Below, piece by piece: positions 34,450 to 42,492 of a DNA stretch of 64,000 bases. Below the pieces are notes generated by a model that made no database searches, was not told the origin of the DNA, and saw only the letters and a list, made by a program, of their open reading frames with translations. A program made the position numbers and the translations under genes. The stretch is from Comamonas_C sp026954015 (GTDB taxonomy: Bacteria; Pseudomonadota; Gammaproteobacteria; Burkholderiales; Burkholderiaceae_C), in the NCBI GenBank assembly GCA_035063785.1, contig JAPSFS010000013.1, positions 1 through 64,000 of the forward strand, read 5' to 3'. Every line of letters starts with the position of its first letter. The stretch's first letter is position 1.

Positions 34450-35313
34450 TTAGCCAGCGTATTTTTTGGCCCCCGCCACGCATAGCACTGTGCCCAGCGT
34501 CGCCGCCAGCATGGCGGGGTTGACTGCTTCGTGCAGCAGCAGCGCCGCCAGTCCCAGGCCCATGAAAGGTTGCAGCAGTTGCAACTGTCCCACGGCGGCA
34601 ATGCCGCCCAGGGCCAGGCCGCGGTACCAGAAGATGAAGCCGATCAGCATGCTGAACAGTGTCACATAGCCCAAACCGAGCCACGCCGGCCAGCGCACCT
34701 GCGCCAGCGACGGCGGCAGCACCCACCAGGTGAGCAGCACCATGGCCGGCAGCGCCAGCACCAGCGCCCAACTGATGACCTGCCAGCCCCCGAGGCGGCG
34801 CGAGAGCTGCGCACCTTCGGCGTAGCCCATGCCGCAGGCGACGATGGCCGCCACCATCAGCAGGTCGCCGCGCAGCGCCCCCGGCGCGCCGCCCCAGGCG
34901 GCGTAGCCCGCCACGCAGGCGCTGCCCAACAACGAGAACAGCCAGAACAGCGGGCGCGGACGCTCGCCGCCGCGCCATACGGCAAACAACGCCGTGCTCA
35001 GCGGCAGCAGCCCCACGAACACCAGCGAGCGCGCCGCGCTGATGTGCTGCAGCGCCAACGCGCTGAGCAACGGAAAGCCCAGCACCACGCCCAGCGCGGT
35101 AAGCGCCAACGCTGGCAGATCCGCGGTGGCCGGACGGCGCTGGCGCAGCAACAAGAGCAGCCCCAGGCCCAGCAACGCGGCGATGCTGGCGCGCGCGCCC
35201 GTCAACAGCAACGGCGCAATGTCGGCCACCGCCACGCGCGTCGCCGGAAGCGATCCGGCAAAAATGGCCACACCGACCAACCCGTTGACCCAGCCGCTGG
35301 TGGTTTTCTCCAT
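34450..35313 (-). CDS. EamA/DMT-family transporter
   Basis: A 287-residue inner-membrane protein with about ten helices in two EamA repeats. VNGLVGVAIFAGSLPATRVAVADI begins the first and GLGYVTLFSMLIGFIFWYRGLALGGIAAVGQLQLLQPFMGL is in the second. Members mostly export amino acids, pyrimidines or other metabolites. It is divergent from a MocR-type regulator, a common pairing. The pair sits between gatB and a duplicated gatB tail, suggesting later insertion. Confidence 0.88.
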   Translation of the reverse strand: MEKTTSGWVNGLVGVAIFAGSLPATRVAVADIAPLLLTGARASIAALLGLGLLLLLRQRRPATADLPALALTALGVVLGFPLLSALALQHISAARSLVFVGLLPLSTALFAVWRGGERPRPLFWLFSLLGSACVAGYAAWGGAPGALRGDLLMVAAIVACGMGYAEGAQLSRRLGGWQVISWALVLALPAMVLLTWWVLPPSLAQVRWPAWLGLGYVTLFSMLIGFIFWYRGLALGGIAAVGQLQLLQPFMGLGLAALLLHEAVNPAMLAATLGTVLCVAGAKKYAG

Positions 35314-35375
35314 GCATCACTCCCGTGTTCGAGGGAATGGAGTACATCACCGGCACCCGCTGACGTCGAGGCACA

Positions 35376-35422
35376 ATACAGCACAATTTTTAAGAACTGT
35401 ATCGCACACAAATCCAGTACAG
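35376..35422. promoter_or_regulatory. Candidate MocR operator with TACAG/CTGTA half-sites
   Basis: ATACAG (35376-35381), CTGTAT (35397-35402) and GTACAG (35417-35422) recur at regular spacing of about 20 bases in the divergent region between the EamA and MocR genes. Repeated half-sites of this kind are typical of GntR/MocR autoregulation. Confidence 0.5.
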
Positions 35423-35444
35423 TTACTCAAGTCAGCCGCATACC

Positions 35445-36836
35445 ATGCAAGCCCAAGGCACTCGTATCGCTTCGGTTATTCACACCGTCCGCACGCGCAT
35501 TGCCGCGCGCAGTTACGCGCCGGGCGCGCGTCTGCCGTCGGTGCGCGCGCAGGCGCAGACCATGGGGCTGTCGGTCTCGACCGTGGTGCAGGCCTACGAG
35601 CGGCTGGCTGCCGAGGGGCTGATCACCGCCCGCCCAGGATCGGGCTTTTACGTGACGGGGCCGACGGCGCCACTGGCACTCATGGAAATGGCGCCGCAAA
35701 TCGAGCGCGATATCGACCCGCTGTGGGTGTCGCGCCAGTCACTCGAATCGGACGGCGGCATGCTCAAACCCGGCTGTGGCTGGCTGCCCGCCGACTGGAT
35801 GTACCACGACGGCATGCGCCGCGCACTACGCACCCTGGCGCGTGCGAATGCCGCCGAACTGGCCGACTACGACACGCCGCTGGGCCACTCGGGGTTGCGC
35901 CAGGTGCTGGCGCGGCGCATGGCGGCCTGCGGCATCGAGGCCACACCGGGACAGGTGCTGCTGACCGGCTCGGGCACGCAGTCCATAGACCTCATCTGCC
36001 GCCTGCTGCTGGAACCGGGCGACGCGGTGCTGCTCGACGACCCCTGCTACTTCAATTTCCACGCACTCCTGCGCGCGCACCGCGTGCGTGCCGTGGGCGT
36101 TCCGTATACGCCGCAAGGGCCGGACTTGGCGGCCTTCGAAGCGGCGCTGCAGGCGAACCACCCACGCCTGTACATCACCAACTCGGCCATACACAACCCC
36201 ACGGGCGCGGTGCTGACGTCGGCAGTGGCGCATCGGCTGCTCAAGCTGGCGGGGGACGCCGCCCTGACCATCGTGGAAGACGACATCTTTGCCGACTTCG
36301 AGCACAGCCCGGCCCCGCGCCTGGCCGCCTTCGACGGCCTGGAGCGCGTGCTGCACATCGGCAGTTTTTCAAAAACGATATCCGCGTCGCTGCGCTGCGG
36401 CTACATCGCTGCGCGTGCCGACTGGATCGACGCGCTGACCGACCTGAAGATCGCCACCGGCTTTGGCGGAGCGCAGTTGGCCGCATCCATCGTGCACCAG
36501 GTGCTGACCGACAGCGGCTACCGCCGCCACCTGCAGGCACTGCGTCAGCGGCTGGCGCATCGCATGCACCAGAGCATTCCCCGTCTGGAGGCATTGGGAC
36601 TGCATCCCTGGCTGGTGCCGCAAGCGGGCATGTTCGTCTGGTGCCACTTGCCTCCACCAGCGGACGCCGCGGCGTTGGCGCGCACCTGCCTGCGGCACGG
36701 CGTGGTACTGGCGCCCGGAAACGTGTTCAGCCAAACCCCTAGCGCCAGCGGCTTTGTGCGCCTGAACGTCGCGCAAATGGACGACGAACGAACGTTCACG
36801 CAGCTGGCTCGGGCACTGGCCGAACCAGCTGCATAG
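35445..36836 (+). CDS. MocR-type (GntR-aminotransferase fusion) transcriptional regulator
   Basis: A 463-residue regulator. Residues 5-70 form a GntR winged helix (GARLPSVRAQAQTMGLSVSTVVQAYERLAAEGLITARPGSG, split here across helices 2 and 3). Residues 100-460 form a fold-type I aminotransferase domain that binds pyridoxal phosphate. The Schiff-base lysine is K310 in GSFSKTISA, and the cofactor aspartate lies in IVEDDIFADFEH. MocR proteins sense PLP or amino-group ligands. The target is most likely the divergent EamA exporter. Confidence 0.9.
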   Translation: MQAQGTRIASVIHTVRTRIAARSYAPGARLPSVRAQAQTMGLSVSTVVQAYERLAAEGLITARPGSGFYVTGPTAPLALMEMAPQIERDIDPLWVSRQSLESDGGMLKPGCGWLPADWMYHDGMRRALRTLARANAAELADYDTPLGHSGLRQVLARRMAACGIEATPGQVLLTGSGTQSIDLICRLLLEPGDAVLLDDPCYFNFHALLRAHRVRAVGVPYTPQGPDLAAFEAALQANHPRLYITNSAIHNPTGAVLTSAVAHRLLKLAGDAALTIVEDDIFADFEHSPAPRLAAFDGLERVLHIGSFSKTISASLRCGYIAARADWIDALTDLKIATGFGGAQLAASIVHQVLTDSGYRRHLQALRQRLAHRMHQSIPRLEALGLHPWLVPQAGMFVWCHLPPPADAAALARTCLRHGVVLAPGNVFSQTPSASGFVRLNVAQMDDERTFTQLARALAEPAA

Positions 36837-36867
36837 CCAAACGCACGGCACAAACATGGACGCGTCG

Positions 36868-37010
36868 ACTGCCGGCCCCGCCAACGTCAAGCAGCGCAGG
36901 GCCGGCAAGGACAAGGCTTTCAACGCTCCGGTCGGTCAGGTCGTGAAGACCCCCAAAGGCAAGGCCAACCCGCAGCAGGTCAATGATCTTTTGAGAGCCA
37001 AATTGACCCG
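36868..37010 (+). pseudogene. gatB: Duplicated, diverged 3' tail of gatB
   Basis: The encoded stretch ANVKQRRAGKDKAFNA then VGQVVKTPKGKANPQQVN then DLLRAKLT matches the last 45 residues of GatB (NVEQVKAGKDKAFNALVGQV... KGKANPQQVNEILKAKMA). DNA similarity is also visible, for example GGCAAGGCCAACCCGCAGCAGGT in shared blocks. There is no gatB body in front of it, and the GatB stop codon is replaced. It is a relic left downstream of the EamA-MocR pair. Confidence 0.8.
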
Positions 37011-37019
37011 AAGCACTTG

Positions 37020-37058
37020 CCTGAAAAGCGCGAGCAGCTATTGCAAAAATAGCGCTCA
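37020..37058 (-). repeat. Dispersed repeat, short degenerate copy
   Basis: AAAAGCGCGAGCAGCTATT resembles the reverse copy of the window-wide repeat. It lies between the gatB relic and the end of the DUF4124 gene. Confidence 0.4.
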
Positions 37059-37063
37059 GGTCT

Positions 37064-37756
37064 TCAGCGGCGCATCGAAGACGACGGGGGCGGCGCCACC
37101 TTCTCCTGTGATTCGCGCTGCTGCGCCCAGAGCTGGCGCAGCTTGGCGAGCTCGGCGTCGAAACGCTCGTTCACGCGCTGCTTTTCCTTGTTCTGGCTCG
37201 CGATGAAACGTTCCTGCTCGGCCACCGCTTCGTCGTTCTCGGCAAACAGCCGCTGCAACTTGGCGGGTGCCTTGGCCAGTTCGCCACGATAGAACTGCAG
37301 CTCTTCCTGCAAGGGTTTGCGGTCGGCGCGCAGTGTGGTGAGGCGCCGCTGCGAGACCGCGATCAATTCGTCGATCTGACCGAGCACCTGCTCGCGCTCC
37401 ATCTGGTGCGAGGCTTCATCGGGATAACGCGCCACCAGCACGCGCTCGGCACGCCGTTCGGCCACGATGCGCGCGCGTTCCTGCGCCTCCTTGCGGCGCT
37501 GCGCCTCCAGCGCGGCCCGTTCGTGCTCGGTCAGCGTGGGGCCCAGGCGCCGGCGCTCGGCCCCGGTTGCGTCAAGCACCCGCTGCTCGCGGTCGCTGCA
37601 GGCGGCGATCGGCCGGTCAGCCGTCAGCCGCCGGCCATTGGCATCAATGCAGGTGTAGACCTCGCCCGTGGCAGCCCCCGGCTGCGGCTGCGCGAGCGCG
37701 CCAACGCTGCCCAGCGCCGCGCACACCACCCACATTCCCATCCTGCGCACCGTCAT
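37064..37756 (-). CDS. DUF4124-domain periplasmic protein with coiled coil
   Basis: A 230-residue exported protein. The signal peptide (MGMWVVCAALGSVGALA) is followed by a DUF4124-like segment EVYTCIDANGRRLTADRPIAACSDREQRVLD. A long charged helical part from about residue 75 (ERAALEAQRRKEAQERARIVAERRAERVL onward in successive heptads) likely forms a coiled coil. DUF4124 proteins are periplasmic with no agreed function. The ATG overlaps the pyrE stop by one base, so the two are cotranscribed. Confidence 0.8.
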   Translation of the reverse strand: MTVRRMGMWVVCAALGSVGALAQPQPGAATGEVYTCIDANGRRLTADRPIAACSDREQRVLDATGAERRRLGPTLTEHERAALEAQRRKEAQERARIVAERRAERVLVARYPDEASHQMEREQVLGQIDELIAVSQRRLTTLRADRKPLQEELQFYRGELAKAPAKLQRLFAENDEAVAEQERFIASQNKEKQRVNERFDAELAKLRQLWAQQRESQEKVAPPPSSSMRR

Positions 37757-38481
37757 CACTGCTGCGTTCCTTTCGCCACCGGGCCGGCATCGACACCGTA
37801 GCGCGCGCGGTAAGCCAGCACGCGCTCGCGGTGGGTCTGCATCGTACCGTCGCCCGCCTCACCTGCGAGGTAGTCGAGCAGATCGGCCAGCGTGGCGATC
37901 GCGCACACCTGCAGGCCCAGCTCCCGGCGCACGTACTGCACCGCGCTGTGCGGCACATCGTGGCCGTCCTCCGTCGCCATCTCCTGGCGGTCGAGCGCGA
38001 TGGCCACGGCGTGCGGCGTCGCACCCGCCGCGCGGATGAGTGCGATCGACTCGCGCGCCGCGGTGCCCGCGCTCATCACATCATCGACGATCAGCACCCG
38101 TCCCTTGAGGGGTGCGCCCACGAGCGTGCCCCCCTCACCGTGATCCTTGGCTTCCTTGCGGTTGTAGGCGAACGGCACGTTGCGCCCCAGGCGCGCGAGC
38201 TCGATGGCCACCGCGCTCGCCAGCACGATGCCCTTGTAGGCCGGACCGAACACCATGTCGAACGCCACGCCACTGGCGAGCAGCGCCTGTGCATAGAATT
38301 GCGCAAGCCGACCCAGCTTGGCGCCATCGTCGAACAGCCCGGCATTGAAGAAGTACGGGCTCATGCGCCCGGCCTTGGTCTTGAATTCACCAAAGCGCAG
38401 CACGCCGCACTCGACGGCGAAGCGCACGAAATCCTGCGCCAGATCGCCCTCACCCGGCCCGCGCCGATCCACCTGCCCCAT
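37756..38481 (-). CDS. pyrE: Orotate phosphoribosyltransferase
   Basis: A 241-residue pyrimidine enzyme that joins orotate to PRPP to make OMP. VLRFGEFKTKAGRMSPYFFNAGLFDDG is the family N-terminal signature. The PRPP-binding loop is VLIVDDVMSAGTAARESI and the catalytic-loop lysine lies in NRKEAKDHGEGG. Length is normal. Its ATG overlaps the start codon of the divergent exonuclease III gene by two bases, so neither gene has separate 5' space. Confidence 0.96.
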   Translation of the reverse strand: MGQVDRRGPGEGDLAQDFVRFAVECGVLRFGEFKTKAGRMSPYFFNAGLFDDGAKLGRLAQFYAQALLASGVAFDMVFGPAYKGIVLASAVAIELARLGRNVPFAYNRKEAKDHGEGGTLVGAPLKGRVLIVDDVMSAGTAARESIALIRAAGATPHAVAIALDRQEMATEDGHDVPHSAVQYVRRELGLQVCAIATLADLLDYLAGEAGDGTMQTHRERVLAYRARYGVDAGPVAKGTQQ

Positions 38482-39295
38482 GACGACTCCCGTGTTCACG
38501 CTGACCAGCCTCAACCTCAACGGCATACGTTCCGCAACCGCCAAGGGCCTGGAGCCCTGGGTTGCGCAACTGCGTCCGGATTGTATTTGCGTGCAGGAAC
38601 TCAAGGCCCAGGCGGGCGATGTGGCCGGCCGCTTTGAAGCGCTCGCGGGCATGGCGGGGTACTTCCAGTTCGCCGAGAAGAAGGGCTATTCGGGCGTGGG
38701 CATCTACACCCGCCACGAGCCCAGCACCGTGGTCACCGGCTTCGACTGCCCCGAATTCGACGCCGAGGGGCGCCTCGTGGAACTGCGCTTCGACACCCCG
38801 GCGCGCAAGTTCTCGGTCATCAGCGCGTATTTTCCGAGCGGCTCGTCCGGCGAAGACCGGCAGCAGGCCAAGTACCGGTTCCTCGACACGATTGCCCCGC
38901 ACCTGGCGCGCCTGCAGGCCGAGCGCGACTTCATCCTCTGCGGCGACCTCAACATCGCGCACCAGCAGATCGACCTGAAGAACTGGCGCGGCAACCAGAA
39001 GAACAGCGGCTTCCTGCCCGAGGAACGCGCGTGGATGAGCCGGCTGCTCGCCCATGACGGTGAGCACGAACCATTGGTGGACGTGTACCGCCATCTGCAC
39101 CCCGATACCACCGACGCCTGCTACACATGGTGGAGCAACCGTGGACAGGCCTGGGCCAACAACGTCGGGTGGCGCATCGACTACCACCTCGCCACCGCCA
39201 CGCTGGCAGCGCAGGCGCTGGAGACGTCGATCTACAAGGCCGAGCGCTTCAGCGACCACGCGCCGATCACGGTGCGCTACGCCTTCGGTCTATAG
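38480..39295 (+). CDS. xth: Exodeoxyribonuclease III (AP endonuclease)
   Basis: A 271-residue DNA-repair enzyme of the EEP fold that cuts at abasic sites and trims 3' ends. Active-site motifs are present: SLNLNGIRS, CVQELKA (metal-binding Glu), CGDLNIAHQQIDLKNW, and the final GWRIDYHLAT plus FSDHAPITVRY (Asp-His). Starts divergently from pyrE with overlapping start codons. Confidence 0.95.
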   Translation: MTTPVFTLTSLNLNGIRSATAKGLEPWVAQLRPDCICVQELKAQAGDVAGRFEALAGMAGYFQFAEKKGYSGVGIYTRHEPSTVVTGFDCPEFDAEGRLVELRFDTPARKFSVISAYFPSGSSGEDRQQAKYRFLDTIAPHLARLQAERDFILCGDLNIAHQQIDLKNWRGNQKNSGFLPEERAWMSRLLAHDGEHEPLVDVYRHLHPDTTDACYTWWSNRGQAWANNVGWRIDYHLATATLAAQALETSIYKAERFSDHAPITVRYAFGL

Positions 39296-39342
39296 CGCGC
39301 GCGGCTGCCGCGCAACGCCGTCGCCAGCGCCTGAGCAAGGCG

Positions 39343-40374
39343 TCAGACGCTCTCGAACGGAAACTTCTCGGTATCCACCTCGCGCTGCGCCGCGAGCGCG
39401 TAGCGGTCCCCTTCGACGCGGTCGGGCGCGAAGAGCACGCCGAGTTCGGCCAGGGTGATCGGATCGAGCGCGAGTGTCGCGGCGCCGAGGTTTTCGCGCA
39501 GGTGCGCGACGCGCGTGGTGCCAGGCAGCGCCACCACGTGCTCGCCCTGGTGCAGCAGCCACGCGAGCGCCAGCTGCGCGCGCGTGCAGCCCAGACGTTC
39601 GGCCACGGTCTGCAGCGGCGCAAGAAGCCGGTGATTGCGCGTGAATACCTCGGGCGCGAAGCGCGGCATCTTCAGCCGCAGATCGCCGCCATCGAGCTGC
39701 GTCACATCGGCAAGCGCGCCGGTGAGAAAACCGCGTCCGAGCGCGCTGAACGCCACGTAGGCCACGCCCAGCTCCCTGCAGGCCGCCAGCGTCCCCAGTT
39801 CGGCGTTGCGCGACCACAGCGAATACTCGCTCTGCAGCGCGGCGATCGGGTGCTCGCGGTGCGCCCGGCGCAGCGTCGCGGCGCTCACCTCCGACAGGCC
39901 GAGCGCGCGGATCTTGCCCTCTTCCTTGAGCCGCGCCATTGCGCCCACCGATTCCTCGATCGGCACGCGCCGGTCCCAGCGGTGCAGGTAGTACAGGTCG
40001 ATCACGTCGGTGCCCAGGCGCCGCAGGCTGTCCTCGCAGTTGCGCCGGATCGCCTCGGGCCTGCCGTCGATCACGCGGCGCACCACGCCATCGTCGCCGC
40101 GCACCCCGGCCATCCCGCCCTTGCTGGCCAGCGTGATGTGCGCGCGGTGCGGCCTGAGCACCGGGCCGACGAGCGACTCGTTGGCGCCAAAGCCATAGAG
40201 CGCTGCCGTGTCGAACAGCGTGACGCCGGCATCAAGCGCGGCATGCAGCAGCGCACGCGCGCCCTCTTCGCTCGGGCGGCGGCCATAGCCATGGCTCAGC
40301 CCCATGCAGCCCAGCGCGATGCTGCCGACGCTGAAGGGGCCCAGGGTGCGGTACGGGAGGGTAGCAGCAGACAT
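39343..40374 (-). CDS. Aldo/keto reductase
   Basis: A 343-residue NADPH-dependent oxidoreductase of the AKR superfamily. The catalytic Asp and Tyr lie in LFDTAALYGFGANE, lysine in TLASKGGMAG, and histidine in DLYYLHRWDRRVPIEE. SALGRGFLTGAL and the C-terminal TTRVAHLRENL match the cofactor-binding region. Substrates are carbonyl compounds in general; none is indicated by context. Confidence 0.92.
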   Translation of the reverse strand: MSAATLPYRTLGPFSVGSIALGCMGLSHGYGRRPSEEGARALLHAALDAGVTLFDTAALYGFGANESLVGPVLRPHRAHITLASKGGMAGVRGDDGVVRRVIDGRPEAIRRNCEDSLRRLGTDVIDLYYLHRWDRRVPIEESVGAMARLKEEGKIRALGLSEVSAATLRRAHREHPIAALQSEYSLWSRNAELGTLAACRELGVAYVAFSALGRGFLTGALADVTQLDGGDLRLKMPRFAPEVFTRNHRLLAPLQTVAERLGCTRAQLALAWLLHQGEHVVALPGTTRVAHLRENLGAATLALDPITLAELGVLFAPDRVEGDRYALAAQREVDTEKFPFESV

Positions 40375-40415
40375 CGAAAACCTCGGAATCGCTTCACAAA
40401 ACGCCGGTGCGAACC

Positions 40416-41750
40416 TCAGCGCGCGTCACCCACCCCGATCGGCGGCGGCGCGAGCTGCGTGATCCGCTTGAACAGTTGCGCGTAGCGGTTGTCCCCGCCG
40501 CTCCACGGGTCGCCGTTGCGCGCAAAATCCTCGTTGATTGCGTGCCACTCATCCGCACTGAAGAGCTTGCGCGCCGCCGGCAGGATGTGGCGTTCCTCGG
40601 TGTTCAGGTGCACCCACTCGTCGGCGATGTACGAGCGCACCGCGTCGCGAAAACCGGCAAAGCCCGCCGCACCGCCCTGCACGTAGCGCACCAGCGCACG
40701 GTCGAGTCTGCTCGTGAGCGTCACCGCTTCGCGGTGTTCGGCTTCGAGCCGGTCCAGGTACCGGTCGACATCGTGCGTCTTGGTGCGCAGCAGCGCGAAG
40801 ATCTGGTTTTCCTTGGGGTGGTGGACCTTGTCGGGCACTTCGGCGATGTACTCGATCAGGCTCGCAAGCAGCGTGAAATCGGGCGCAAGCCTGCCGGCCT
40901 CCAGACCGTCGACGACGTGCGTCAGTGCGTCGAGGATCGCGGCGATTGCACGGTGCTCGTTCTGGATCGCGTCGATCGCGACGATGCGTTCACGCGCGGG
41001 CGTGGGCGCCGCGGCTGTCGTGGCTGTGGCGGCATTGCTGCCCGTGGTGGAGCCCGCGCCCAGCCAGCCGTCGAGCCTGGCGCGGTCGGCCAGCAACGCG
41101 GCGCTGTCGCCCGCGTAGACGACGCGGCCGCGCTCGAGCACCAGCGCGTTCTGCGTGATCGGCAGAATCTGGCGCGCATGCTGCTCCACGAGGATCACCG
41201 CCATGCTGCCCCCGGTCACCATGCCATGGATGATGTGCAGCAACTCCTGCACGATCAGCGGCGCCAGGCCCTCCAGCGGTTCGTCGAGCAGCAGCATCTT
41301 GGGGTTGAGCATCAGCGCGCGCCCGATCGCGAGCATCTGGCGCTCGCCCCCCGAGAGCTGGTTGCCCATGTTGGCGCGGCGCTCGCGCAGGCGCGGGAAC
41401 ATGCCGTACACGCGCTCGACGTTCCAGTGGCCGGGCCGCGCCACCACGGTGAGGTTTTCCTCCACCGTGAGCGACTCGAACACGTCACGCTGCTGCGGCA
41501 CCCAGCCCAGGCCCAGATGGGCGCGGCGATGGCTGGGCATCTTCGTGATGTCAACGCCATCGAACATGATGCGTCCGCGGCGCAGGCGCGTGGCGCCCAT
41601 CAGCGTCGTGAGCAACGTCGTCTTGCCCATGCCGTTGCGCCCGAGCAGCGCCAGGCTGCCGCCCGCCGCGACGCTGAACGACTGGTCTTCAAGCACGATC
41701 GCATCGCCGTAGCCCGCCCAGACCCCTTCCACCTGCAACAGTTCAGCCAT
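40416..41750 (-). CDS. LivF-type ATPase fused to a C-terminal hemerythrin domain
   Basis: A 444-residue fusion. Residues 1-233 form a complete LivF ATPase: Walker A GRNGMGKTT (38-46), signature LSGGERQ (132-138), Walker B MLLLDEP (152-158), and EQH switch region at 189-191. Residues 234-255 form an Ala/Thr-rich linker. Residues 258-410 form a hemerythrin-like helical bundle with the di-iron ligand pattern: H266, H310xxxE314, H339 and H381xxxE385. LivF proteins normally end near residue 235. The last gene of a branched-chain-type ABC importer lying 3' of the lig operon. Hemerythrin domains bind O2, NO or iron; coupling to import is my inference. A sequencing join error is unlikely, because the linker and frame are smooth. 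Confidence 0.9.
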   Translation of the reverse strand: MAELLQVEGVWAGYGDAIVLEDQSFSVAAGGSLALLGRNGMGKTTLLTTLMGATRLRRGRIMFDGVDITKMPSHRRAHLGLGWVPQQRDVFESLTVEENLTVVARPGHWNVERVYGMFPRLRERRANMGNQLSGGERQMLAIGRALMLNPKMLLLDEPLEGLAPLIVQELLHIIHGMVTGGSMAVILVEQHARQILPITQNALVLERGRVVYAGDSAALLADRARLDGWLGAGSTTGSNAATATTAAAPTPARERIVAIDAIQNEHRAIAAILDALTHVVDGLEAGRLAPDFTLLASLIEYIAEVPDKVHHPKENQIFALLRTKTHDVDRYLDRLEAEHREAVTLTSRLDRALVRYVQGGAAGFAGFRDAVRSYIADEWVHLNTEERHILPAARKLFSADEWHAINEDFARNGDPWSGGDNRYAQLFKRITQLAPPPIGVGDAR

Positions 41751-42492
41751 GGGCCTCCCCCAGATAGACCTCGCGCACGCGCGGGTGGCTGGCGATGACC
41801 TCGGGCGTGTCCTCGAGCAGCAGCGCGCCCGAGACCAGCACCGAAATACGTTCGGCGAAGCGGAACACCAAGTCCATGTCGTGCTCGATCAGCAGGATGG
41901 TCACGTCACGCGGCAACTGCGCGATCACGTCGAACAGCTCGCGGCTCTCGCTCGTGGGCACGCCCGCCGCGGGCTCGTCCAGCAGCAGCACCCTGGGATG
42001 CTGCGCCAGCGCCAGCGCGATCTCGATCAGGCGCTGGCGGCCATAGGCCAGATTGCGCGTGGTCTCGTAAGCGTCAGACAGCAGCCCGAGGCGCTGCAGG
42101 ATCACCGCGGCCTCGTCCACCGCCTCGCCACGCATCGCGAGCGGCTTCCACCAGCGCGCGCCCAGCCCGAGGCGCTCGCTCACCGACATGGCGACGGATT
42201 CGAGCACCGTCATGTCGTTGAAGAGTTGGTTGATCTGGAAGGTGCGCACGAGGCCCTTGCGGCAGCGTGCGTGCTGCGGCATGTTCGTCACGTCCTCCCC
42301 CATCAGCGCGATGCTGCCCTCGGTGGGCGCGAGATAGCCGGTCAGGAGGTTGATGAGTGTGGTCTTGCCGGCGCCGTTGGGGCCTATGAGTGCGTGGCGC
42401 GCGCCCGCTTCAACCGCAAGATCGACGTGATCGGTGGCGACAAAACCGCCGAACCTGCGCACCAGGGCGCGGGTCTGCAGTACCGCGCTCAT
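41743..42492 (-). CDS. LivG-type ABC transporter ATP-binding protein
   Basis: A 249-residue ATPase of a branched-chain-amino-acid-type importer. Walker A GPNGAGKTT, LivG-specific LVRTFQINQLFNDMTVLESV, and Walker B VLLLDEPAAGV. The signature is unusual: LAYGRQRLIEIALAL instead of LSYGQQR, a normal LivG variant. Overlaps livM upstream by four bases and the LivF-fusion gene downstream by eight. Confidence 0.92.
   Translation of the reverse strand: MSAVLQTRALVRRFGGFVATDHVDLAVEAGARHALIGPNGAGKTTLINLLTGYLAPTEGSIALMGEDVTNMPQHARCRKGLVRTFQINQLFNDMTVLESVAMSVSERLGLGARWWKPLAMRGEAVDEAAVILQRLGLLSDAYETTRNLAYGRQRLIEIALALAQHPRVLLLDEPAAGVPTSESRELFDVIAQLPRDVTILLIEHDMDLVFRFAERISVLVSGALLLEDTPEVIASHPRVREVYLGEAHG

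Noticed and set aside
36856..37206. Open frame of 116 codons taken as a new small gene
   Set aside because: Its first third is the gatB tail relic and the rest reads antisense through the DUF4124 gene.
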